Below, one piece after another: positions 1-4,937 of a DNA stretch of 12,339 bases; the first letter of the stretch is position 1, and each line of letters begins with the position of its first letter. Both the position numbers and the translations under genes were made by a program. The stretch comes from CALFCX01 sp041650595 (GTDB lineage: Bacteria; Margulisbacteria; WOR-1; JAKLHX01), in contig JBAZKW010000028.1 of NCBI GenBank assembly GCA_041650595.1, positions 1 through 12,339 of the forward strand, written 5' to 3'. The notes beneath the pieces were generated by a model. It saw only the letters and a program-made list of their open reading frames with translations. It made no database searches and was not told the DNA's origin.

Positions 1-67
1 GATACTTTAGATCGTATACCGTGTGTGATCCATGTCTATATAGCTGCATTCCCCCATTTTATCATCT

Positions 68-118
68 GTCCGTCATCCTAAAGGGATCGCCTAAAGGCGA
101 GGGATTTCTTCCCAAAGA
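68..118. repeat. Short hairpin-bearing repeat-like segment at the left edge
   Basis: The stretch beginning CCGTCATCCTAAAGGGATCG contains a small perfect hairpin (TCGCC at 87-91, TAAA loop, GGCGA at 96-100) and then GAGGGATTTCTTCCC. Its wording (GTCATCCT...GAGGGAT) resembles dispersed non-coding repeats common in many bacterial genomes. That resemblance is from memory; a second copy is not present in this window. It lies immediately upstream of the point (about 119-125) where the reading frame of the following oxidoreductase opens. No gene is seen in 1-118. Confidence 0.35.
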
Positions 119-184
119 TGAAACATTGATTCCGGAACGATTTTTGGTGTCAACGCTTTCTATCATGAAGGCGGGAAATCGGCA

Positions 185-1294
185 TTGAATGCATTTTTCA
201 GGAACCATGTTTTAACAATAGGAGCCACTCCTAACGAATTTCATCTTAAGAATATGCTGGATATTTTCGGAAGACGTGATGCATCAGAAAGATTTGCTTT
301 ATTTGAGAAACCGCTGGCTGACACTGTAGAAAACGCGTGGGAAATAGCACTGCTTGAGCAGAAATTTCCGGGTCGCATTGGTATAGTTTCACAAAATCAT
401 CTTTGGGATATGGTGCTTGAATTGAGACACCGCATACTCAATGGGGATATTGGCGATATATTTGAGGGAGAATTTGTCTATGAACAAGATTGGCTTAATT
501 GGAAACAGGGAGCTAACTGGAGAGTATATAGAGGAGAATCGGATGCCGTATGCGACGGTGGAATAGGAAAATTGAATGATATTTTAATTCATGCGATTAG
601 TACGCTCAGATTTGTTACTGGAATGAAGATCAAAGCAGTAGAAACGGCAAAGGTGCATGAAATCATCACCGAAAGAGGAGATGGAGGGGGTACTTTTGCC
701 AAAGCTGAACAAGGGACTGTACAAGGGGTGGTAAAAGTGGGAGGCTCAACAGCATTTCACGGTGATGATGCCATGGAAGCCATCGTAACTCTGGAAAATG
801 GAGCTAGGATAAGGGTGCGCATCGCTCAAAGCGTCCCTGGTGAAAAGAATTCATTCCACTTCAGATTGAGTGGCAGAAAAGGTGATGAAGGCAAATCAGT
901 CAGTTTTGATACAGATAATGCGGACGTGCTGACAACTTCTGATCTAAGCAATAGAAGAGTTATCGAAGTAAGAGATCCCGGAGTGCTAGCTTATGTGGAT
1001 GATGTTGCTGACTGGATCAGAGAAGGTTTGTGTATGAACAATCCTCCGGTCAGGTTTTTTACTCCTCCGCGTCATGGCCAGGGCTGGAGAGAAATACATA
1101 GAAGACAGCTGATGGCATTCGCACTTTATTGTCAGAGAGTATGGCACGGCCTGCAGGATGTGGATACAAGGAAAGACCTATTCTTTGTACCAACCGCGCT
1201 TGAAAGTTTTTACGACTTGAAAGCAATAAAAGCCATGTATGAAGCTGCAGCATCAGGAAAAAGAACTGAGATAGAATATCCTCTGGCAGCTTAA
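185..1294 (+). CDS. Gfo/Idh/MocA-family oxidoreductase, lacking its N-terminal nucleotide-binding start
   Basis: This is a probable NAD(P)-dependent sugar or inositol dehydrogenase-type protein; the substrate is unknown. The visible N-terminus starts in the fourth strand of the Rossmann fold (HVLTIGATPNEFH, about residues 8-20), followed by the family's FEKPLA segment with the catalytic Lys (about residues 40-46). A C-terminal alpha/beta domain follows, with YEQDWLNW, NWRVY and a GGIGKLNDILIHA segment matching the family's metal-free active-site helix. The usual GxGxxG dinucleotide loop and about 60-80 residues before ATPNEFH are missing. The frame is open back to a TGA at 119-121 but has no ATG; the only conventional start is a TTG at 185 without a clear ribosome-binding site. 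The upstream sequence is repeat-like. It is most likely a 5'-truncated, possibly dead gene, though a frameshift or an upstream alternative start cannot be excluded. A strong terminator follows. Confidence 0.75.
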   Translation: MNAFFRNHVLTIGATPNEFHLKNMLDIFGRRDASERFALFEKPLADTVENAWEIALLEQKFPGRIGIVSQNHLWDMVLELRHRILNGDIGDIFEGEFVYEQDWLNWKQGANWRVYRGESDAVCDGGIGKLNDILIHAISTLRFVTGMKIKAVETAKVHEIITERGDGGGTFAKAEQGTVQGVVKVGGSTAFHGDDAMEAIVTLENGARIRVRIAQSVPGEKNSFHFRLSGRKGDEGKSVSFDTDNADVLTTSDLSNRRVIEVRDPGVLAYVDDVADWIREGLCMNNPPVRFFTPPRHGQGWREIHRRQLMAFALYCQRVWHGLQDVDTRKDLFFVPTALESFYDLKAIKAMYEAAASGKRTEIEYPLAA

Positions 1295-1310
1295 GGTACT
1301 TACTAATTCA

Positions 1311-1345
1311 AAAGGGCAGGATACGCTCCTGCCCTTTTTTGTTTT
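1311..1345 (+). terminator. Intrinsic terminator, probably bidirectional
   Basis: A perfect 10-bp stem, AAAGGGCAGG (1311-1320) and CCTGCCCTTT (1328-1337), with loop ATACGCT, is followed by a T-rich tail on the + strand. It follows the oxidoreductase by 16 bases and abuts the stop codon of the convergent acetyltransferase. Read on the minus strand, the same stem is followed by TTTGAATT, so it may serve both genes. Confidence 0.9.
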
Positions 1346-1975
1346 CTAAGAGAAATGCGCGAATTTATAACAGAGCTTTACCAAGAAGTCAGAGGCCTGA
1401 GCGCCGGTAAAAGCAAAGTGAGTGTAAAAGAACCAGTGATGTTTCATTCCGATCTTTTCGTAGAAATCGGCTGATTCGAAATGAGAATCAACGGTAACAA
1501 CTCTTTTGTCGTCATAGACCTCCAGCACTGCCCTGAAATGCATCTGAACAGCGGAGCCTATCAGGATCGGCCCGATCCCTTTGAGCGCGATGTCAGGCCT
1601 GTAATGAGTTGTCCTCCAATTATTGTGAGGCGCGGTATCAAGATGGTCAATGTGAATGCCGTAATGGCGCCTTCGGCCGTGCAGAAAAAATGTTATTCTC
1701 CCTTGCACTTCACCGCTCTGATCGACCGCCGCGAACAAATATTCACCGGGTTTGGCCGCAACTTCATTCGAGGGTTCCGCCAAAACCGAGCCGATCTGTT
1801 TAAAGTCAAGAAATTCCCAACTCCACGGGTTCACTCTTCTACTGTCAACGTTCCGGACTGTTATGACCGTACTTTTCAACGGATCCGCGCGAAACGGCAC
1901 TTTGAACGTTGACCGGTTCAGCAATGCCGGGCATCCTGCTATATTCTTTCCCCTGATTACGGGAAGCATATTCAT
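1346..1975 (-). CDS. GNAT-family N-acetyltransferase
   Basis: Predicted cytosolic acyl-CoA-dependent acetyltransferase of unknown substrate, 209 aa. The C-terminal two thirds show the GNAT layout: a beta strand with IDHLDTAPHN (about 109-118), then the acetyl-CoA pyrophosphate loop ALKGIGPILIGSAV (about 130-143, the R/Q-x-x-G-x-G/A type motif), then the motif-B end VDSHFESADFYEKIGM (about 162-177), a classic FYEKIGF variant. The N-terminal 50 residues are not recognisable. ATG at 1975 is the likely start: an in-frame TAA lies 9 bases further upstream, and a second ATG two codons in is an alternative. No strong ribosome-binding site is visible. It converges with the oxidoreductase and shares its terminator. 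Family assignment is good; specificity is unknown. Confidence 0.75.
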   Translation of the reverse strand: MNMLPVIRGKNIAGCPALLNRSTFKVPFRADPLKSTVITVRNVDSRRVNPWSWEFLDFKQIGSVLAEPSNEVAAKPGEYLFAAVDQSGEVQGRITFFLHGRRRHYGIHIDHLDTAPHNNWRTTHYRPDIALKGIGPILIGSAVQMHFRAVLEVYDDKRVVTVDSHFESADFYEKIGMKHHWFFYTHFAFTGAQASDFLVKLCYKFAHFS

Positions 1976-2025
1976 GGCATATATTTATCGATGAATTTGA
2001 ACGGAAATTGCAGGAGGGGAGCGAA

Positions 2026-2076
2026 TTTGCGCCATGTTGCCTGCCTGCCGGCTGGCAGGGATTCGACCTCCGTGCC
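2026..2076. repeat. 51-bp direct repeat, copy A (tRNA-3'-end-like with inserted palindrome)
   Basis: 49 of 51 bases match copy B at 2572-2622. It begins TTTGCGCCATGTTG, identical to the 3' end and flank of tRNA-Lys at 2810-2823. It then has a 20-bp near-palindrome (2040-2059), then GATTCG, which is also the next hexamer in the tRNA. Read this way, it is a tRNA T-arm/acceptor fragment split by a palindrome. It lies 4 bases beyond the stop codon of the four-helix-bundle gene. Confidence 0.8.
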
Positions 2077-2080
2077 ATGG

Positions 2081-2425
2081 CTATTTATGTGAGTTAATTA
2101 ATCCGGAAAGCATTTTATACAGTTCATCAAATAAACCCGTGATCTTATCGTATTCGACTTGTTTGATTTTAGTATGAATTTGGATCAAATCAAAACATGC
2201 CACGGTTTCATTTAACGAAGCTCTAGCTGTAATATAGAAATGTTTTTTATCGTTCTTTGAAAATCTTCCGTAGCCTTCCGAGAAATTCAGAATGATTGAA
2301 ATGGATGATCTTATTATTTGGTCTTTTAATACATATGGTACTTCTCCGCTTAGACAACTTGAAATACGTTCATACAATTCCTTAGCTTTTATGTATATCC
2401 CTTTATTCTTGAAATCAGAAAACAT
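2081..2425 (-). CDS. Four-helix-bundle protein (23S rRNA intervening-sequence / S23-type family)
   Basis: Small soluble protein of 114 aa, the usual length for the family, predicted all-helical. Recognisable features are LYERISSCLSGEVPYVLKDQIIRSSISIILNFSEGYGRFSKNDKKHF split over residues 17-63, which contains the family signature (QIIRSSISI, then NFSEGYGR), and the later ITARASLNETVACFDL helix. Start ATG at 2425 follows AAGGAG by a few bases. Relatives are encoded in rRNA intervening sequences and, as Avd, beside diversity-generating retroelements; no reverse transcriptase or rRNA is present here. The molecular role is unknown. The gene is isolated, bracketed by 51-bp direct repeats, with low-complexity repeat DNA just upstream. 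That suggests it moves or is copied together with repeats (inference). Confidence 0.85.
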   Translation of the reverse strand: MFSDFKNKGIYIKAKELYERISSCLSGEVPYVLKDQIIRSSISIILNFSEGYGRFSKNDKKHFYITARASLNETVACFDLIQIHTKIKQVEYDKITGLFDELYKMLSGLINSHK

Positions 2426-2436
2426 TCATATTACTC

Positions 2437-2539
2437 CTTACTTCTTACTGCTTACTACTTATTCCTTAAATTTTGCGAAGCCGGCGACCGTTTCACTTTA
2501 GTAAAAAGCAATAAGAAGTAAGTAGTAAGGAAATTTTGC
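2437..2539. repeat. Low-complexity CTTACT-type segments in opposite orientation with AAATTTTGC copies
   Basis: Left part 2437-2466 is built from CTTACT/CTTATT units. Right part 2511-2530 carries the same vocabulary in reverse complement (AAGAAGTAAGTAGTAAGG). Each part is followed by AAATTTTGC (2468-2476 and 2531-2539), which recurs at 2568-2576. The region lies directly upstream of the four-helix-bundle gene's ribosome-binding site. Confidence 0.6.
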
Positions 2540-2573
2540 TCGCCCCGCCAAAAGCGGCGGCTTCGCAAAATTT
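2531..2573. repeat. Perfectly nested hairpin with AAATTTTGC / GCAAAATTT arms
   Basis: Outer arms AAATTTTGC (2531-2539) and GCAAAATTT (2565-2573) enclose an inner CCGCC...GGCGG stem (about 2545-2560). The right arm runs directly into direct repeat copy B. No coding potential is evident. Confidence 0.7.
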
Positions 2574-2622
2574 TGCGCCATGTTGCCTGCCTGCCGGCAG
2601 GCAGGGATTCGGCCTCCGTGCC
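2572..2622. repeat. 51-bp direct repeat, copy B (tRNA-3'-end-like with inserted palindrome)
   Basis: Matches copy A (2026-2076) at 49 of 51 positions. The insert is the perfect 20-bp palindrome CCTGCCTGCCGGCAGGCAGG (2586-2605), placed between TTTGCGCCATGTTG and GATTCG, two blocks that are contiguous in tRNA-Lys at 2810-2829. A further hairpin (TGCCGC 2619-2624 with GCGGCA 2630-2635) follows. Confidence 0.8.
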
Positions 2623-2641
2623 GCTTTGGGCGGCAGCTTCG

Positions 2642-2755
2642 GGCCATGGCATCTTTCCTGTCGCAGCCTCACCTCGCTTTGGAACGAGGGTATCGGCTGC
2701 TTTTCCTCCCGCCGGTCGGCGGAAAGATGCCTTTCTCATCCACATGGCCTTTTTT
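2642..2755. other. Multibranched inverted-repeat element ending in a T run
   Basis: Several nested complementary pairs are readable by eye: GGCCAT (2642-2647) with ATGGCC (2744-2749); GGCATCTTTCC (2648-2658) with GGAAAGATGCC (2721-2731); GCAGCC (2663-2668) with GGCTGC (2695-2700); CCTCG (2672-2676) with CGAGG (2685-2689); and a GC-rich hairpin at 2709-2722 that competes with part of the long stem. On the + strand the outermost stem is followed by six Ts (2750-2755). It could be a structured RNA ending in a terminator, or a composite palindromic mobile element. No known RNA family is recognised. Together with the preceding repeats this accounts for most of the gene-free gap 2426-2811. Confidence 0.5.
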
Positions 2756-2763
2756 GTTAGCAC

Positions 2764-2789
2764 AAAAAAATCTCCGCGTTCGCGGAGAT
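2764..2789 (-). terminator. Intrinsic terminator of tRNA-Lys
   Basis: On the minus strand, downstream of the tRNA, ATCTCCGCG-AA-CGCGGAGAT forms a 9-bp perfect stem with a very tight loop (2770-2789), followed by seven Ts (2764-2770 read on the minus strand). A second weaker palindrome, GCAAATTTGC/GCAAATTTGC (2790-2814), sits between this and the tRNA 3' end. Confidence 0.85.
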
Positions 2790-2811
2790 GCAAATTTGCT
2801 TTCAGCAAATT

Positions 2812-2884
2812 TGCGCCATGTTGGATTCGAACCAACGGCCCGCTGCTTAAGAGGCAGCTGCTCTACCAGCTGAGCTAATGGCGC
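2812..2884 (-). tRNA. tRNA-Lys (anticodon CTT)
   Basis: 73 nt that fold as a full cloverleaf: acceptor GCGCCAT/ATGGCGC, D stem GCTC/GAGC with AGCTGGTA loop, anticodon stem GCTGC/GCAGC with loop CTCTTAA (anticodon CTT at 2849-2851, reading AAG), a 5-nt variable loop, and T arm GTTGG-TTCGAAT-CCAAC. The discriminator is A. CCA is not encoded. A TATAAT on the minus strand (2893-2898) lies 8 bases upstream. Copies of its 3' end recur downstream at 2572 and 2026. Confidence 0.97.
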
Positions 2885-2914
2885 ACTCTAAAATTATAAC
2901 ACGACAAGATTGCA

Positions 2915-2943
2915 TTGAATTTCTTCAAATAACCTCATATAAT
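2915..2943 (+). promoter_or_regulatory. Sigma-70-type promoter giving a near-leaderless fmdB-like mRNA
   Basis: TTGAAT (2915-2920), 17-bp spacer, TATAAT (2938-2943). Only eight bases separate the -10 box from the ATG at 2952 and no ribosome-binding site exists, so transcription should begin at or next to the start codon. It is back-to-back with the tRNA-Lys promoter region (minus-strand TATAAT at 2893-2898). Confidence 0.75.
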
Positions 2944-2951
2944 TCGGGTAC

Positions 2952-3191
2952 ATGGCTTTATATGACTATAAATGCAAGAAATGTTCGGCCGTTTTTGAGA
3001 TATCAAAAGGCATGAACGAGACAATAGAGGCAAAATGCCCCAAGTGCGGCAGTGCCGATACTCAACGTGTATTCTCAGTGGCCAGGGTCGTAAAAGGTGC
3101 CAAAGACACGCTCAACTCTTACGGGAAAGAAAGTTCTTCCTCCTGCGATACTTGCACCAGCGGGGTCTGCTCCGAATGTAAAGTTAAATAG
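2952..3191 (+). CDS. FmdB-like zinc-ribbon protein
   Basis: 79-aa soluble protein. The N-terminal FmdB/CxxC_CxxC_SSSS domain shows ALYDYKCKKC (Cys8, Cys11) and AKCPKCGS (Cys29, Cys32), four Cys expected to bind one zinc. The C-terminal tail is Ser/Cys-rich (SSSSCDTCTSGVCSECK), as is typical of the family, which was named as a putative regulator of formamide/amide metabolism; its true role is unsettled. The start ATG at 2952 sits right behind a consensus promoter. Nothing nearby suggests amide metabolism. The tail's four extra Cys could form a second metal site (inference). Confidence 0.88.
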   Translation: MALYDYKCKKCSAVFEISKGMNETIEAKCPKCGSADTQRVFSVARVVKGAKDTLNSYGKESSSSCDTCTSGVCSECKVK

Positions 3192-3261
3192 ATCAAACTG
3201 CGCCTTGATGCTTGGGGCTCAAACCATCACCCTGATTATATAGTCCACCCTGTCCATATGT

Positions 3262-3444
3262 TTAGCCATTTCCGACCACCGCCCCCATCGGACAAACTTT
3301 GACGCAAAGGCCGCATTCGGTACAGATATTCATATCAATTTCAGGCGCTTTGTACCCGGACTGCTTTATTGCCCCAGCTTTACAGGCCCTAAGACACGGA
3401 CACAGATGATTTTGCGGGCACCGTTCAATGATCACTTTAGGCAT
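3262..3444 (-). CDS. Small two-cluster ferredoxin with an atypical first Cys motif
   Basis: 60-aa electron carrier. The second cluster motif is canonical, CTECGLCVKVCP (Cys41, 44, 47, 51). The first is irregular: CPQNHLCPCLRAC (Cys9, 15, 17, 21), a C-x5-C-x-C-x3-C spacing instead of CxxCxxCxxxC. Related short ferredoxins with a CPQNHxCP start are known from anaerobes (recalled, not searched). It overlaps the thioredoxin gene by 8 bases (ATGCCTAA), so the two are translationally coupled and probably functional partners. Likely function: supplying electrons to, or receiving them from, the thioredoxin, directly or through a reductase encoded elsewhere (inference). The gene ends convergently with the fmdB-like gene. 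Confidence 0.8.
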   Translation of the reverse strand: MPKVIIERCPQNHLCPCLRACKAGAIKQSGYKAPEIDMNICTECGLCVKVCPMGAVVGNG

Positions 3445-3751
3445 GCTTCTTCACAGCCTGTTCAAATTCTGCTTGAGACATGTAACCTATGATCCTGTCT
3501 GCTTCTTTACCGTTCTGAAACACAATGATGCACGGGATCCCTGTTATCTTATATTTTTGTGCGGTTGCCTGATTATCATCCGTGTTTATTTTACAGAACT
3601 TAATTGCCGCATATTTTTCTGCCGCTTTTTCATATATGGGAGCCATCATCCTGCACGGCCCGCACCATGGAGCCCAAAAGTCCACAAGCGCCGTGCCCTT
3701 GCCCTGTTCAATCTCTTTGCCGAAGCTGCCGTCAGTAATATTGTGGATCAT
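3437..3751 (-). CDS. trxA: Thioredoxin
   Basis: 104-aa thioredoxin with a full fold: VDFWAPWCGPCRMMAP carries the redox pair Cys30/Cys33, then KINTDDN, then the cis-Pro segment TGIPCIIVF (Pro73). It differs from typical thioredoxins by a Cys directly after the cis-Pro (Cys74, usually Thr) and another Cys at 53. The start at 3751 is chosen because AGGAGG lies 7 bases upstream; an in-frame ATG 21 bases further upstream overlaps this site. It is the first gene of a two-gene operon with the ferredoxin, divergent from a CsoR-family repressor whose presumed operator covers this promoter. Likely cytosolic disulfide or persulfide reductant. Confidence 0.93.
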   Translation of the reverse strand: MIHNITDGSFGKEIEQGKGTALVDFWAPWCGPCRMMAPIYEKAAEKYAAIKFCKINTDDNQATAQKYKITGIPCIIVFQNGKEADRIIGYMSQAEFEQAVKKHA

Positions 3752-3789
3752 ATATTTACCTCCTCCTATCATTCGTTTGTGCTATTATA

Positions 3790-3818
3790 ATCATATACCC
3801 CCCGGGGGTATATGTCAA
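3790..3818 (-). promoter_or_regulatory. Consensus promoter of the trx-ferredoxin operon
   Basis: On the minus strand: TTGACA (3813-3818), 17-bp spacer (3796-3812), TATGAT (3790-3795), about 40 bases upstream of the thioredoxin ATG. The spacer is almost entirely occupied by the palindromic operator. A + strand TATAAT at 3786-3791, without a good -35, could serve the divergent repressor gene. Confidence 0.75.
3792..3814. promoter_or_regulatory. CsoR-family operator palindrome
   Basis: CATATA-CCCCCC-GGGGG-TATATG is a dyad with an AT-rich flank and C-run/G-run core, the architecture of CsoR/CstR-type operators. It sits in the intergenic region between the divergent repressor and thioredoxin genes, across the spacer of the trx promoter and near the presumed start of the repressor transcript. 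It would therefore explain both repression and autorepression. Confidence 0.8.
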
Positions 3819-3835
3819 CGCAAGGAGGAATGATC

Positions 3836-4102
3836 ATGGCAACAGACAGAAAAAGGATACTGCACCAGTTGAAGATCGCAAAAGGACAGGTGGAGGGAAT
3901 TATCAACATGGTGGAGAGGGGCAATTATTGTATAGATGTCCTCACCCAGCTTGCGGCATCCGGAAAAGTTCTCAAAAGAGCAGCTTCCCTGATAATGGAA
4001 GGCCGCCTGAAAAGCTGTATAAGAGATACCGGAAGCAAGGGCAAAAAAGCGTATGAAAAGGAAATAGACGATCTCATTAAGATCTTCAGGATCTATCTTT
4101 GA
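3836..4102 (+). CDS. CsoR/FrmR-family repressor, CstR-like (Cys-Arg-Cys)
   Basis: 88-aa all-helical transcriptional repressor of the DUF156 family; homologues act as tetramers on GC-rich palindromes. The start at 3836 follows AAGGAGG by 7 bases; an upstream in-frame ATG at 3812 lies inside the operator and is less likely. The sensor site has Cys32 (YCIDVLTQL) and Cys61 (LKSCI), 29 residues apart exactly as in CsoR (Cys36/Cys65). However, the His four residues before the second Cys, a copper ligand in CsoR, is Arg57. Two Cys without the His is the pattern expected of CstR-type persulfide sensors, not copper sensors (family knowledge; the assignment is inference). The divergent thioredoxin-ferredoxin operon is the likely target. 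Confidence 0.88.
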   Translation: MATDRKRILHQLKIAKGQVEGIINMVERGNYCIDVLTQLAASGKVLKRAASLIMEGRLKSCIRDTGSKGKKAYEKEIDDLIKIFRIYL

Positions 4103-4130
4103 TCCTAAATTCTTCACATAATATAATTTT

Positions 4131-4159
4131 GAGTTGCCTTCGCTAAACAAAGGCAACTC
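4131..4159. terminator. Hairpin between convergent genes, no U tract
   Basis: A perfect 10-bp stem, GAGTTGCCTT (4131-4140) and AAGGCAACTC (4150-4159), lies between the ends of the repressor gene and the DUF2892 gene. Neither side has a proper T run, so it is a weak or factor-assisted terminator candidate. Confidence 0.5.
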
Positions 4160-4175
4160 GGTAAAATAAGGCTGA

Positions 4176-4373
4176 TTATTTCTTTGTCGATATTCTTAAA
4201 AGATGATACAAAGGACAATATCCGATCGCCGACGTGACCACGAAGATCACGGCTACGATCCATGCGATTATACCTATTATTCCTGAGATCACTCCGGCCA
4301 TATTCAACCAGACAAGAACAACGGCAATGACGATCCTTATAAGTCTATCTATTGAAGACATATTTTGCAGCAT
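4176..4373 (-). CDS. DUF2892 (YgaP-type) small membrane protein
   Basis: 65-aa inner-membrane protein with two hydrophobic helices (about residues 11-28 and 32-50). The family hallmarks are SSIDRLIRI at the start, TSAIGYCPLYHLLRIST at the end, and a Cys after the second helix. The start at 4373 follows GGCGGTG by about 6 bases; a further in-frame ATG at 4400 is possible. The domain is the membrane part of E. coli YgaP, where it is fused to a rhodanese, and free-standing copies are frequently found near sulfur-handling genes (family knowledge). Convergent with the CstR-like repressor, it may belong to the same sulfur/redox module, but it is not preceded by a copy of the operator. Confidence 0.8.
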   Translation of the reverse strand: MLQNMSSIDRLIRIVIAVVLVWLNMAGVISGIIGIIAWIVAVIFVVTSAIGYCPLYHLLRISTKK

Positions 4374-4715
4374 ATTTTCACCGCCCTTCGAATTTAGCAA
4401 CTCCTTTGACTGATCTTGTGCCCCATTATGAATCAGATAAAGCGGGAGCGCAACTCATATCCGCGATATAGCCAGATCACCAGCACTTAATATGGTCGTT
4501 TCAGCGTCAAAATTGAGCGGCACTGTTGTCCTGTTTTACGGCGCAAATTATGAAGAAACGTTAGTTCGCGGCGAAAAAAAACTGCGCCTGACCCCGCACT
4601 TTCTATCACTTGATTAATTAAGTCTTGCCAAAAAAAGAAAGTGCGGGGCTACCCTTTGCTTCCCGCCTTCGCTAAAGCTCCGGCGGATAAACTCCGGCAA
4701 ATGCTTTCTAAAAAC
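4374..4715. repeat. Gene-free gap with tRNA-end copy and palindromic units
   Basis: No convincing gene is present in 4374-4577. From 4578 on the sequence is repeat-built. AAAACTGCGCC (4578-4588) is an exact copy of the tRNA-Arg 3' end plus flank at 4711-4721. A 13-bp inverted pair has CCCCGCACTTTCT (4592-4604) and its complement at 4636-4648. CCGCC...GGCGG around TTCGCTAAAGCTCC (4664-4686) is followed by TAAACTCCGGC (4689-4699). The CCCCGCACTTT hairpin and TAAACTCCGGC recur together at 6121-6158, again next to a tRNA-Arg 3' end. Confidence 0.65.
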
Positions 4716-4789
4716 TGCGCCCGGGGTGATTCGAACACCCGGCCCTCTGCTTCGAAGGCAGATGCTCTATCCATCTGAGCTACGGGCGC
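4716..4789 (-). tRNA. tRNA-Arg (anticodon TCG)
   Basis: 74-nt complete cloverleaf: acceptor GCGCCCG/CGGGCGC, D stem GCTC/GAGC, anticodon stem TCTGC/GCAGA with loop CTTCGAA (anticodon TCG, reading CGA), and T arm GGGTG-TTCGAAT-CACCC. The discriminator is A; CCA is not encoded. A minus-strand TATAAT (4807-4812) lies 17 bases upstream of the tRNA. Confidence 0.97.
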
Positions 4790-4861
4790 ACTTTAGCGTT
4801 AAATAGATTATAGCAATTTAAGAAGTTAAAAGTATAAAGTCAAAAGCCTGCCGGCCTAAAA

Positions 4862-4867
4862 TATAAT
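4862..4867 (+). promoter_or_regulatory. -10 box upstream of the pentapeptide-repeat gene
   Basis: TATAAT at 4862-4867 lies about 70 bases before the preferred start codon at 4938; the -35 region is poor. The ATG at 4866 overlaps this box, which argues against it being the true start. Confidence 0.45.
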
Positions 4868-4937
4868 GAAATTTGTTAAAGATATTGTCGAGATGAATAT
4901 GAAAGATATCTTAAGATTGTTAAAAAGGAGAAAGACA

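Noticed and set aside
1481..1912. 143-codon open frame on the + strand
   Set aside because: Antisense to the GNAT gene, whose domain motifs are clear; this is a shadow frame.
2081..2425. Diversity-generating retroelement accessory gene (avd)
   Set aside because: Same broad four-helix family, but no reverse transcriptase, template repeat or variable repeat is visible in the window.
2437..2539. CRISPR array
   Set aside because: The repeated words are 6-9 bases, irregularly spaced and inverted; there are no regular spacers and no cas genes.
2455..2835. Open reading frames across the repeat nest on both strands, including translations with a PAGRQ-type stretch
   Set aside because: They run through tRNA-Lys, the 20-bp palindrome and stacked hairpins, the composition is that of palindromes read in frame, and no ribosome-binding site or domain is present.
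2026..2884. Integrated genetic element at tRNA-Lys (att-site pair)
   Set aside because: The tRNA-end copies fit the geometry, but there is no integrase or excisionase, the copies are interrupted by a palindrome, and the enclosed DNA is under 0.8 kb; kept only as a question in the findings.
3262..4373. Copper-resistance locus under CsoR
   Set aside because: The operator looks CsoR-like, but the copper-ligand His is Arg and there is no CopA or CopZ gene nearby.
4866..4937. Upstream ATG giving a 24-residue longer pentapeptide-repeat protein
   Set aside because: The ATG overlaps a TATAAT box and has no ribosome-binding site, whereas AAGGAG precedes the ATG at 4938.
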